Shown: positions 1-10,477 of the stretch, in pieces | Position numbering within the stretch: the stretch's first letter is position 1 | Layout: every line of letters starts with the position of its first letter | Translations under genes and position numbers: made by a program | The notes under the pieces: generated by a model | What the model saw: the letters and a program-made list of their open reading frames with translations, nothing else | What the model was told of the DNA's origin: nothing | Database searches by the model: none | Source of the DNA: Liolophura sinensis | Lineage: Eukaryota; Mollusca; Polyplacophora; Chitonida; Chitonidae | DNA length: 64,000 nt | Direction: 5' to 3' | Assembly: GCF_032854445.1 (NCBI RefSeq) | Contig: NC_088307.1 | Span: forward strand, 14,954,017-15,018,016

Positions 1-110
1 CACTGTCCTCCTCATGGATGTTGTACTCTATACCTGCAGGAAGTTAAATTAGCCACCGTCCTCCTCATGGATGTTGTACTTATACCTATATGAAGGTAAA
101 TTAGGCACAT
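1..110. repeat. Short two-copy tandem repeat
   Basis: Two ~53-bp copies share the motif CCTCCTCATGGATGTTGTAC and the phrase GTTAAATTAG or GGTAAATTAG. Related CCTCCTGATGGATGT-type pieces recur at about 500-560. The window edge cuts the array, so its true size is unknown. Confidence 0.7.
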
Positions 111-244
111 TTTATATAGATGCCGGGGGAAAACCACCGTCTTGCCAAGTACCTGTATATTGTATAGTCCTACAGGCCTATGAACCCCATGTCGGGACAA
201 CGGGTCTGGAGGGGCCTTGGGTTGTTGGGTCCTTATGATATAGA

Positions 245-350
245 ATACCTTGTCTTATTCATCATCTGTCTTCGATAGTTCGATAATTTATACCGATAAT
301 TTATAAGATACCTTGTCTTATTCATCATCTGTTGTCTATAGTTCGATTAT
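245..350. repeat. 63-bp-offset direct duplication
   Basis: The segment starting ATACCTTGTCTTATTCATCA at 245 is repeated at 308, with the same downstream TAGTTCGAT phrase. The copies differ by a few bases. It looks like a simple local tandem duplication with no coding content. Confidence 0.75.
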
Positions 351-1630
351 TTTGGAGAAGCCCTGTAGTAAATAAAATTTAAGTTAATAGTATGAGATAT
401 ACAGTGATATAATCCGTATGTCTTTTTAGTGAACACAAATGTGTAACTATATCCCACTACTTTACATTTCGCGCCATATGTGTGGTCATGCGCACTACAC
501 CGTCCTCCTGATGGATGTCCGTTCTCCTGGTGGATGTACTTCCGTTCCCCTCGTGGATGTAGGCTGACGAGTACTGTTGGTTGCGGAAGAGTTTGGATCG
601 GGAAAGAATGATCTAAGGTAAGCCGTTTAAGTGTTACTCTGTATAACTACTTAAAATTGTTTGAAAACCGTATGATTGTAAAGCTTTTTACAAATTAGGA
701 ACAGGTGTACTTGTTTTTATTGTAGACAGTTAAACGGTTAATTGCTTCACAATCTGCGAATCACATTCCCGCGACGTCCCAACAACAACAACAACAAGCG
801 AAAAGGGCATGCTGAAACTAGCACATGGGAGTTTGTAGGGAATAAGTTGCTGTCTCCGCATTTCATTTATGCTATGTCATTGTCTTTCGGTTCCTTAGCA
901 TGAAAATTTGTTAAATAAAGTCACTCAGTCAATTAATCAATTTCTGGGGAGCTATTGTATTTGTGGGTTGCTAACCTATCAATCGCATTTTTAATGCTAG
1001 GCATCAAAAGACAGCAACCTATTCCCTACAACCTACCGCTAACCGCAACATTAACAGCCACATGAAAGTTGAAGTAATTCTGCCGACATTAGGCCTACGT
1101 TTTAGTTATTGCCTTTTGTCAGTTTATCACATAGAAAGAAACAAGCCAATAGATCTAAATGATTCTACAAAATGATGCATATTCACCACTGTTGCCTCCA
1201 GCCACCTAACCCCTTTTTGCAAATGTTAGGACTGGTAATACAGTGTTTTTTATGGTGTTTTGTTTAGTGTACATATGCCTAGAAATGTCAGCAGATATGA
1301 CTTAACATGTTGACTGAAAATTAATGGTGCATGATGGTTTGACTTCCATGTATTTGCTGCACATGAAAATCATTAAAACAATGGCAGGGAATCCTGCATA
1401 AATTTGTTGTCATCCCTAGTCTAGAACCACATTAAGGTTTATCGGCTTTTATATGGTATATTTTTGTGCTTGGGTGGAGTAATTAAAAATAACTTTCTGT
1501 TTGCAGATTGAAAGATGTTGAGCAGAGGGAAAAATGGTAAATATTTGCAAACCATACTATTAATGTTACACGTTATGAATATGTATGTCAGTCATTTCAA
1601 GATCCAAATTGAGGAGCGGGCCCTGGCTTC

Positions 1631-1889
1631 TTTTTTTTTTTTTTTTTTTTTTGATTGGTGTTTTACACCGTACTCAAGAATATTTCACTTATACGATGGC
1701 GGCCAGCATTATGGTGGGTGGAAACCGGGCAGAGCCCGGGGGGAACCCACGACCATCCACAGGTTGCTGGCAGACCTTCCCACTTACGGCCGGAGAGGAA
1801 ACCAGCATGAGTTGGACTTGAACTCACAGCGACCGCATTGGTGAGAGGCTCCTGGGTCATTACGCTGCGCTAGCACGCTAACCGACCCC
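1631..1889 (-). mobile_element. SINE-A, nearly full length
   Basis: tRNA-derived SINE in reverse orientation. Its T-rich 3' tail is at 1631-1652, the conserved centre (GGTGTTTTACACCGTACTC, then CACTTATACGATGGCGGCC) at 1653-1710, and the tRNA-like head at 1810-1889 (complement of GAGTTCAAGTCC and of GCTAGCGCAGCG). The first ~12 bases of the head are missing or altered. It lies in an intron of the SET-like pseudogene. Confidence 0.9.
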
Positions 1890-1990
1890 TAGCTTCTTGA
1901 TTAAGGCGCTAGTCTTTCAATCATAGGTCACATGGGTTGTGGCTTCAATCCCATTCTCGGACACAGAACTTCAGAGGTGCAGATAAAATC
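1890..1990 (+). mobile_element. SINE-B head fragment (tRNA Ser/Leu-like)
   Basis: GATTAAGGCGCTAGTCTTTC followed by GGTTGTGGCTTCAATCCC matches the A-box/B-box layout of a class II tRNA-derived head. It directly abuts the head of the preceding SINE-A copy and has no recognisable 3' body. Confidence 0.5.
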
Positions 1991-4454
1991 AAGCCTGCTG
2001 AAAATCTATCCTGAACATAGGGTAATTTCACTGGTGATTAAAATTAGACTTCATATTTAATTCGTCAACTTTTTAAAGCTAATTTGAGACCTTGTCACAT
2101 TGCTAAATCAATGTAAAAACTCTTAAAACATATAATTCTTACCAGTGTTTTGGAATTTCTTTTTTACAGTACATTGGTCTCCTATTATGTAGTTATTATT
2201 AAAAACTTAGTACATACCATGGGTACTTTATAAAATTTATTAATTTTTTTTTCAAACAGTAACTGAGCAGGAGTAAAGCAAATCCAGTGGAGGATTGTAT
2301 TTTTTATATAAATTGTAACCTTGATAAAGATGGACTGGAAGTCAAATTTATCAATCAGTTAAATGGTGAGTTGTGCTTTGTTTTTATATTTAGTATTATG
2401 TTACAGTGTGTTTTATTTACAATTAAGGAATAAAAATGGAGGAAAATGTGATTTAAGTTTTCACAGTATGTAAATTGGTTTCCACCTTCACAGCTTTTAT
2501 CTGATTTCAGATATCATATACCTGAAGTCATGATTAATGTTGCATGAAGCAAAAATCATTCATTGATGGCCAGATTTTGTACTTGGACGCCTCAGCTAAT
2601 TTAGAGGGAGGATAATATTGTTTTGCCTGTAACACAGTGTTGTTCATATGGGCATGATTTGTATCCCAGATTCATACCAGATGGACAAAGTGGTGAAGTC
2701 TGTTGAATTTAGACCAGGCTTTACAAATATATTCACATTGATCTTTAGTTAGCAAGTGTGATGTATGTGTTTGCCTGGGCAGGACATGGTGACCTCAGCA
2801 TAATATCCAATCTGAATTGTTCATTGAAGATTTTTAAGTCATGTTTTGCATTATTAATAATCAGAAATATTTGTACATGATGTAAGTGAACACAATTTGA
2901 CATATTCAAAGCCAAGATCTGAAGTAGTAATCTTATTCAGTGACATATTTTAAATCTTTGAAATAAGTTATAAGATTTATGTCAGGTTTGACTTCTGAGT
3001 TTTCTGAAGGTCTTTGTTTAACATTTCAGGCAATGGAGGAGTGTTCACATCAATTAAATTCTGCAAAAGAGATTTCCTTTTGGAGTATGTCTTTGAAAGG
3101 CTGGCAAAACGGAAGCTGTGGAAAGGGAAAAATTCCATAGACAAGAATGTGGGGTCCTAGCTGGATTTTTTTCCCTTTCAGTGGAAAAGCGGAATGGTAA
3201 GTTGAAATGGAATGGTAATGTATTTTCCTCATGCCATTCTGTTAATGCTGTAGTCAAAGTGCAGAGAATACTTTCTAAAATACATGTTGGACCCCTAGTT
3301 TGGAATTAAATAGCTTTTTAAACAATGCTAAAAAACCAGTAGGGTTTACCTAGTATTGAGCTGTGCACAAGTATCCACTATGTTACATCACAGGGGTGAT
3401 AGCAAGTCTAAGGTAAGCTAATGCAGTTCCCCATGAAATAAAGCTGCTATAAATGTGTCTCAAACTAAAAGAAGGTACATTTTATATTTTGACTGATAAA
3501 TTTCATGGAAGCATTTGGTCTTCCTTGCATGTGCATCCCGTACCAGTTTCAGTTGACATTCATCAGTTTTATTGGATTCCTTATTTACCTGTGAGACACT
3601 TATACTAAAAGTTTTGGTCATAAGCAGATCAGTGTGATGTCTCTGCTTTTCTATATTTTCCCTCTTACTCTCCAAAACAGCCGTATACAAATGTACACAT
3701 CCACAGACTTGTGTACGTTCAACTTTGAAATTGTGTGGCACTGATAAACAAAATAATATGGATGTGCATATGTGACACACTAGTGTGTACGACTGGTACA
3801 CAGTTGTATTTTCACTGTTTGTGAAATAAGAGACATCGAAAATCTTGCTTCTAAGCTTATAGGAATTAACTCAGTATCAAATGCAAAGATAAAAATGACA
3901 CTATTATTTTTCTTTCTGTCGCTCATTCAGACGACAGCTGCAATATGGAGACAAGGCAACATATGGCTGCATCCCATCAACGTCAGAAAGGTGAGTGTTT
4001 TTATATTAGCATGTATTCCTATATATTGCTGAGGATACATGTACATTACTTTAATCTGCACTTTTCATTACATTCAGTTACAGGGGAATGTACAACAATA
4101 CAATTACTTTTCTGTTCTGTTTCTTTTCTATCCCTTTGAAGCAGATAAACTCAGTCAGGAATTTATCAGTAAAACAGTGAACAGTTCAGCTGTATATAAA
4201 AAATCAGAATTATATTTTTTCTACAGGTTTCTACTTTTCCACGCTTTTCCCATGCTGTGTACCAAATTTTCATGTTTTTTGTAGAAGACAGAGCATCGGC
4301 CTGACAGTGAAGACAGCATTAACAACTAGAGGAAGAGTCTGAATCAGCTGAAGCTAGTGATAGTGGTATGTACACCAATGGGTACATGTACGCCACAAGT
4401 GAAATCTGGCAATTTCATATGCATGACTTCCTCACTATAGGAGCAAATGTCCTT

Positions 4455-4860
4455 GAGGTAGGAACTTCAAATTTTGGATGTGCTCAGTTAAGGGTCAACG
4501 TATTCACTTTAGGGTTTTTTATTTAAATTGGGTTCATTGCAATTAAATGTCTAGTTCTATGGCAATGAAATATAATAGCCATTTCAAAGACATGCTGTGA
4601 ATAGAAGCGAAATCAGTTGAGATAGGAACTTTTGATTGGGATAAATTATCATTTGAGGGTGAACTAAGACCCTATATAAATTCGGGTCATTTGGCTTAAA
4701 TTTCTGGTTTCTGTGGCAACCAACTGTAATAGCCATGTGAAGGACAAGATGGGCACTTCAGATTTTGGATATGTGTTCAGTTCGGCGTGAACCAACACCC
4801 TATTTAAATGGAGGTTATATTGATTAAATTTCTTGTTTTTATGGCATCAAGTATATCTTA
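4455..4860. repeat. Degenerate ~140-bp tandem repeat, three units
   Basis: Three successive segments share GAACTT..TTTTGGAT, a GGGTGAAC..CCTATTTAAAT phrase, and AAATTTCTGGTTTCTGTGGC-like text followed by AATAGCCAT. Divergence is high, so this is an old duplication within an intron of the SET-like pseudogene. Confidence 0.55.
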
Positions 4861-4975
4861 CAACTGTTTGGACATGTATCTTTGTAACAGAATAAAAACT
4901 GAGCTTTTTTGTGTCTCCTGAAGACTTGACCGAAACACTAGACCTGTAGGGTTTGCACACAGCTGTATTACTTAA

Positions 4976-5121
4976 TTTATTTATTTATTTATTTGATTCC
5001 TGTTTTACGCCGTACTCAAGAATATTTCACTTACACAATGGCGGCCATCATTATGGTGGGTGTAAACCAGGCAGAACCCGGGGGAAACCCACGACCATCT
5101 GCAAGTTGCTGGAAGACTGAT
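4976..5121 (-). mobile_element. SINE-A, 5'-truncated
   Basis: The ATTT-repeat tail is at 4976-4995, then the conserved centre (TTTTACGCCGTACTCAAGAA) and AACCCGGGGGAAACCCACGA. The sequence stops near 5121, before the tRNA-like head. The copy is intronic in the SET-like pseudogene. Confidence 0.9.
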
Positions 5122-5546
5122 TACTTAATGCTGATGGGATTAAGTGTGCCCACTCACTTCTGGTTCTTGCATGTCTGGTTTTAATAGGAAAGCTTAGTGC
5201 TTGAAACTGAAACTTGTTTTATGTATAGCTTACAGTAGCAGGTATTGTATGAGATTGCGGAACATTTTTAACTTTTATTTTGTGTGTATGTTTTGTAATA
5301 GTTAGGTTGATTTCTTTTTATCCAGAAAACCGAGCTTATCATCCAACAGACTGAGTTTATCATAGATGGAAGGAAAGTGAAGAAGGGATTGTCAAGGCTC
5401 ACTTCAATGTTATATGGGTGACAATTAAAAAGGATTCCCAGGAAAGAGAGAAATCAACGTTTTTCAGAAGGATAATCTGTTTGTCTCATTTCCTGTCAAA
5501 CCATCAAGCCAAGGTTATGAATGAGAAATATAAGCACAGAGTAAAG

Positions 5547-6980
5547 GTAAAAATATAACTTTTTGTAGTTAACCTAGTCACTAGGTTCACAAAGCTTCAC
5601 TATACTGGCCTTTCTGAGTTGTACAAATAAGCTGCGCGTTTTTGGTTAAAATTTAGAATTTGCTTGGCTCATCTGACATCATCATGGCAGTACTTAAGAT
5701 TTTCTCGAAGTGTGCGTGTTACTTAATTTGAACTGCGATATCTCGGTAATTACTCATCATAAATAAAGAGACAAGGTTTTTAAACTCAGGGGTGGAAACT
5801 TTATGATCTCGTTTATACCACAGTCTGTTTTTGTTTGTTCTGGTCATTTATTTATCATTAAATTCATTAATTCATTAAAAATTTCATAAATTATAATGAA
5901 TTAATTAGATGCTCTCTGCAACATTGTGAACTGTGGTCTGATTTCAATACGTTATTTCTTTGGTTTGCTGTTTGGAATGTCATGTAGTTGCCTATGCATG
6001 TATGTAGCAGAATAATATGTAGTCTCATTCTGTGATTCTCAGTCACATTTGAAATATCTCTCTGAGCGAATATTTTATTACATTCAATCGAGGAAACTGC
6101 TTATTTGACTAGTAATGTTGATGAGATTGAGAAGAAATGACAGCGTAGTTGTGTGTAGTGAAAATAGAGACCCATTGCCACAGTCCAGTTTTTACATATA
6201 TTTCGCAATGGCTGGGCACAATTTTCAAAAAAAAAACAAGACGAATATCAGTCATCTTCATTGAAAGGCTTTGTTGAGTTTGAGCTTGTGTAGTGAGGCT
6301 TCCATTTTAACTCTGTTTCCGCATGAGGTTGTAAGTAAAGGTCGGCCAAGTAAGCATAAGATCATGCTCATCATTATGGATTTACGGTTTGGTGTCAGCG
6401 AACAAAATTAAATTGTGTGGCTGGTTGAAAAATGTTTAGCAATCATGTATATAGGAGTGTAATTAAATTGTATGTCAAAATGCTGAGTAGAATGTGTTAG
6501 TTAATAGCAGATTGTTGAATTAGTTGATGTTTTAGATGAGAGTCCTGTAACATAACCAGGTTTAGCTCCACATATGGTTCTGTATTCCACAACATTTCTT
6601 GTTCTGTTCGATTCATAATTTTAATCATTGACTGTACTAAAGTGAAATATACATAGATGTGGTACAAACACCATTAAAAAACATCACGTATCACATGAAA
6701 ATTACCTTGAATTGTGAGCATTTAAGATGATTTAAGATCACCTTTGTACACACTCCATGCCCATGTTTTTGTGAATCATGAAAGTGACAATAAATGCAGC
6801 TATGTTCAATAAGATACACATTGTGTACTTTGTTCTAGATTAGAAAACAGGAAGCAATAACCTCTTGTGTTGCTAGTATGAAATGTGAACCTATGAACAA
6901 TGGGCTATTAGTACCAATTCATTGCATTTTGGTGATGGTCCAAATCCCTATTATTCACAATTGATAGAAAGCCTCCCTTT
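5547..6980. other. No gene seen
   Basis: AT-rich sequence without a convincing ORF, splice-bounded exon or recognised repeat on either strand. It follows the last readable piece of the SET-like pseudogene and might include that gene's decayed 3' part. Confidence 0.5.
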
Positions 6981-6984
6981 TTCG

Positions 6985-7440
6985 TGTTCAATTATAGGTC
7001 ACACCAGACGTGGGTTCCATCCCACTCTCGAACAGGAAACTTTAAATGTTATCATTGTTCAGTTGTTTGTGGGGCCTTGGTGTCAACAGGAAATAGTTGT
7101 ATATGATGTTACAGGAAGAGCTCACTTCACATCTCCAGCCTTTCACCACTGTCATTGTTTAGTTGTTTGTGGGGCCTTGGTGTCAACAGGAAATAGTTGT
7201 ATCTGATGTTACAGGAAGAGCTCACTTCACATCTCCAGCCTTTCACCACTGTCAGATACACTCGTATCGGGAGGAGTTACAAGTTTCCTCGTATGAGCAT
7301 ATGTCAGATGTGGGAGAGTTTGCCAGTTACTCGCCAAAGGTCGATGGTTTACCGTGGCCACTCTGCTTCCCTCCACCACACCAACAAAATCTGGCCGCCA
7401 TCAATTAATTTAAATAGTTTGATGTTAAGCAGCAATCAAA
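6985..7440 (+). mobile_element. SINE-B copy with internal duplication
   Basis: A tRNA-like B-box phrase (GTGGGTTCCATCCCACTCTC) lies at about 7010-7030. The body ATGTCAGATGTGGGAGAGTT..GCCAGTTACTCGCCAAAGGTCGATGG lies at 7300-7346, and CTTCCCTCCACCA..CTGGCCGCCATCA at 7367-7402. The same body text recurs in diverged form near 26545-26650, which supports an interspersed family. The A box is poorly preserved. Confidence 0.65.
7052..7251. repeat. 100-bp tandem duplication
   Basis: Two head-to-tail copies offset by exactly 100 bp (from ATTGTTCAGTTGTTTGTGG at 7054 and ATTGTTTAGTTGTTTGTGG at 7154). They differ at only about two positions in the part read, so the duplication is recent and sits inside the SINE-B copy. 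Confidence 0.9.
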
Positions 7441-7543
7441 AATCAAAAAAATTGCCCTTGGGGCTTGGAGGCTATTAGTAATAGGCGCCCCTCTCTTGTG
7501 TATGCTTTTACGACTAGTTAGCCTGCCTTCCACAACTGTGACA

Positions 7544-7590
7544 TGTCAGTTACTTGCGAAAGGAAATCGACCTTTCGCAAGTAACTGACA
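7544..7590. repeat. Perfect inverted repeat (20-bp arms, 7-nt loop)
   Basis: The left arm TGTCAGTTACTTGCGAAAGG (7544-7563) and its exact reverse complement (7571-7590) are separated by AAATCGA. The arm text is a variant of the SINE-B body at 7321-7343 (CAGTTACTCGCCAAAGGTCG), so it is a fold-back of two SINE-B fragments. Confidence 0.95.
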
Positions 7591-7720
7591 ACAAAAAATT
7601 ACAGATTTCTCTGGATCAGAGGATTGCACCCTTACCATATAATACCTTCTCGTTAACACAGTTGAGTTTACGACTTTAGCCAGACATATTTCATAGGTTT
7701 GACAACATTCGTAAGGAGGG

Positions 7721-8170
7721 AGACATATTATATGGGGTCGTCAGAATGACACTGTGTAAACATTAGTCGACCAAAGGCAGACATGTGCAACATTCTGTTA
7801 TATGCGGTCGCCTGAATGACACCGTGTAAACACTGGTCTACCAAGGGAATACATTCGACATTCTCATTAGGGGCGTCTGAATGACACTGTGTAAAAGATG
7901 GTCTACCAAAGGCAGACATATACAGCATTCTGTTTTATGTGATCGTCTGAATGACACCGTGTAAACACTGGTTGACCAAAAGTAGTTATATACGACATTC
8001 TGTTATATGCGGTCGTCTGAATGACACTGTGTAAACACCGGTCGACCAAAGCAGACGTGACATTCTCTCATATATGGCCGTCTGAATGACCCTGTGTAAA
8101 CACTGGTCAACCAAAAATAGTCATACACGACATTCTCATATATGATCGTCTGATTGACTGTGTGTATGAA
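7721..8170. repeat. ~69-bp tandem array, about 6-7 units
   Basis: The unit reads roughly ACATTCTGTTATATGCGGTC, then GTCTGAATGACACTGTGTAA, then ACACTGGTCGACCAAAGGCA. Units differ by small indels. The minus-strand ORFs over this stretch are a by-product of the repetition (CHSDD and FTQCHSD recur). Confidence 0.9.
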
Positions 8171-8930
8171 GTATATGTTGTGTACTTGGGCGACCGTTTT
8201 AAAATAAGAAGTCATTTAGGTGACCAGCTTAACTTTGGGCGACCATTCTTGGTGTTTATGGGAATCCTATATTTCTAACAACTTTGATATATACAACATT
8301 GTCTTAAAAGGTATGAAAATTGGCATAGTTGGGAATACATCTTTACAAGAAGCGTAGATAAATAAAGTGGTGTAAAGATAAATAACTCCAAATAAGTGGT
8401 GGCTTTAGGAAATCTACACAGGTCTTTTAAAAAGGTACACATTTCTCTCCAAAGGTTCTTGGTGTTTATGGGAATCCCATATTTCTAACAACTTTGATAT
8501 ATACAACATTGTCTTAAAAGGTATGAAAGTTTGTCATTTGTGCGACATATTAACACCTAAACACAAGGTCTTATAATAGATAAAATATCACATGAAAATT
8601 TGTTATTTGGGCGACATATACAGATGTGGTCGCCTAAATGCCCAAAATGTTTGTGCACAAGGTAATATGTCATTTGGGCGACATATATGCGGTCGCCTAA
8701 ATGACGCATTGACTTTTGGGTGACCAGATATATGCAGTGAATTGTGTATATTTGTTATTTAATAGATGATGAATTATTTTTCTATGCTGTTTGATGTGTA
8801 AATGGTTTAAGATGAAAATAAAAAATTTTTGTTCTACAGATGTTTATTTTGAGCGAATATATCAGTTTATGAAAGAATGGTTGCCCAAATGACTATTTTT
8901 CAGGAATGGTCGCCGAAATATACAATAAAG
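8171..8930. repeat. Region of dispersed GGTCGCC/GGGCGACC motifs with a 73-bp direct repeat
   Basis: A 73-bp segment starting TTCTTGGTGTTTATGGGAAT occurs at 8246-8318 and again at 8456-8528, nearly identical. Around it, CATTTGGGCGACATATA pairs with GGTCGCCTAAATG at about 8600-8640 and again at about 8670-8703 as imperfect hairpins. The GCGGTCGCCTAAATGAC phrase resembles the unit of the neighbouring 69-bp array, suggesting a common origin. Confidence 0.7.
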
Positions 8931-8932
8931 TG

Positions 8933-8935
<3 letters not shown>

Positions 8936-9008
<73 letters not shown>

Positions 9009-9009
9009 T
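8936..9009. repeat. (AT)n microsatellite ending in (GT)n
   Basis: An uninterrupted AT dinucleotide tract of about 60 bp is followed by GTGTGTGTGT. It directly borders the interspersed repeat beginning near 9008. Confidence 0.97.
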
Positions 9010-9353
9010 GGCCTAGTTGTGGAGTGGGTAACTCTCGGCCAGCAACGCAGATACGAGTGCTACTGAGTGAAACAGTCACACATATGTCGGATTAACGGCA
9101 AAGAACATTTACCGCTGTTCACAATTACCTACAGGCCACTATCGGGCATACATGTCTGCCACATTAACGTTGTTTTAAAGCAAACCTGGACAAGAATAAA
9201 TATGCCATAACTCCCCAAGCACTGTGCAGACCGCGATATCGGCCCTATAACGGGCCGACTCCAGCAAACTTGGCTTATGGGTGAGTAGGCCTATCGGATC
9301 AGTATTGACCCATTATCGCATGCATCTTCCGGTGAAATGCATTTTGGAACAAC
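9008..9353 (-). mobile_element. (AT)n-linked interspersed repeat R1, copy 1
   Basis: The ~346-bp segment from GTTGGCCTAGTTGTGGAGTG to GCATTTTGGAACAAC is the reverse complement of 40689-41053, at about 90% by eye. In both copies the same end abuts an (AT)n tract. The shared edges imply a mobile unit of unknown class. The copy at 40689 is used here as the + orientation. No coding potential was seen. Confidence 0.85.
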
Positions 9354-9369
9354 CCCAGCCAGCATTCAG

Positions 9370-9530
9370 CTGTGGGGCCCGTTTGGGCCCTAAACGGGCT
9401 ACTGCTTGGGGCCCTAACTGGTCAGCCCGTTTGGGCCCCAGGCAGATTTGTCCTCGGGCTCCACTTGGGCCCTACTTGGGCAATAAGGGCACCGTTTGGG
9501 CCCCAACCGGGCTAAAGTTTGGATGTTTGG
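9370..9530. repeat. GC-rich cluster of GCCCGTTTGGGCCC palindromic motifs
   Basis: Repeated CCCGTTTGGGCCC and TTGGGCCCTA phrases fill ~160 bp. CCCGTTT (9378-9384) and AAACGGG (9392-9398) flank GGGCCCT, giving a near-perfect palindrome. The segment is much richer in GC than its surroundings and is not shared with the second R1 copy. Confidence 0.8.
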
Positions 9531-9540
9531 GCCGACTGGA

Positions 9541-10125
9541 ATTATTCTAAACAGAAACTCACTTCGAACATCCAAAGAGAGTGGCACTTGGGTAAGAACG
9601 TTCATTTACCAGGTATGGCTAGTACACCCAAGTGGAGAAATAATTAACAAAGTGGATCTGGCGCCATTTTAGAGGGTCCCACATGCCAGTTACAAGGGAG
9701 GAAAGCCACCAACCTTGATTAAGATTGAGAACAGATAATTTACAAAACTTTTCCTTCATGCTGACCGGAATGGAACATGCAATTTCTGCCATTGCTTATG
9801 TATTCTGTGTACACTGGCAAACATATTTCATATTTTTGTAGAACTACTCCAAAATTTATTTCATACAAACTCAGAGATAGCATAATCCACTAGAAAGTTG
9901 TCAACAGAACAATCTTTTCTCAGAATGAATAAAACACTTCAAATTTGTGGACAGTCACAGTCAAACAGAAACAAAAGCTTTCTCACCATTGTAAATGAAG
10001 GAGAAATAATGTACAGTTAGTTGGGTATTTCCGAATCACGTTCTGCTCTTGAGGAGCGAGAGTAGCTTCTCTTTGTTACATGACAAACAATTATGTCATT
10101 TTCTTCACAAAATATTCATTTAAAT
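9541..10125. other. No gene seen
   Basis: Non-repetitive AT-rich sequence between the GC-rich motif cluster and the duplicated flank of the 83-bp satellite. No supported coding signal on either strand. Confidence 0.5.
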
Positions 10126-10463
10126 TAAAGACCTGTAGACATATTTGATACCTATACTACAAATCGTGTGAGTTACAGAAGGTTCCCCTGCACACCTTAG
10201 GAGGAGTTGATTACACAAAATATGGACTACAATGAGGACTACGTCATATTTCTTATAAAAGTTGGCTAAGTACAGAATGGGGGAATCGGGACAACAAATG
10301 ATTTTCTATACTAAATGAAAGACTTGTGCACATATTTGTTACCTATACTACAAATCGTGTGAGTTACAGAAGGTTACTTTTCCTACTGGGAGTTGATTAC
10401 ACAAAATATGCACGGCATAAAGACTACATGTCATACTTGTTAAGTTCACACCCAGAAAATTGG
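10126..10463. repeat. Direct duplication flanking the satellite (offset ~190 bp)
   Basis: CCTATACTACAAATCGTGTG followed by AGTTACAGAAGGTT and GGAGTTGATTACACAAAATA occurs at about 10150-10220 and again at about 10341-10410, with 3' divergence. It forms the left shoulder of the 83-bp satellite. Confidence 0.8.
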
Positions 10464-10477
10464 CTCATGGCTACGGA

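Larger units (their letters stand above)
1507..5546 (+). pseudogene. Decayed SET-domain methyltransferase-like gene (KMT5A/SETD8-like)
   Basis: Exon-like segments with good splice borders lie at 1507-1536 (MLSRGKN-), 2260-2365, 3030-3196, 3931-3990, 4285-4365 and 5336-5546. The segment ending at 2365 encodes KDGLEVKFINQLN, and 3030-3196 continues in phase with GGVFTSIKFCKRDFLLEY. This is the SET-N signature (GxGVFA..F..GDF..EY) of lysine methyltransferases. Straight after LLEY the frame is lost. The expected continuation, VEREKFHRQECGVLAGFFS, lies in another frame, so there is an indel between about 3088 and 3102. A stop precedes the SET exon in frame, and the last segment also needs a skipped stop; its readable frame (HRWKESEEGIVKAHF) faintly recalls a SANT/Myb-like helix. 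A plausible untranslated first exon ends at 617 with a GTAAGC donor. The post-SET and catalytic NHS-type motif were not found. Family assignment is fair; the dead status is well supported. Confidence 0.6.

Noticed and set aside
1515-1844. 109-codon + ORF
   Set aside because: Most codons come from the poly-T tail and body of a reversed SINE-A copy.
9281-9605. ORFs on both strands in the GC-rich motif cluster
   Set aside because: They follow palindromic GCCCGTTTGGGCCC repeats and show no protein family pattern.
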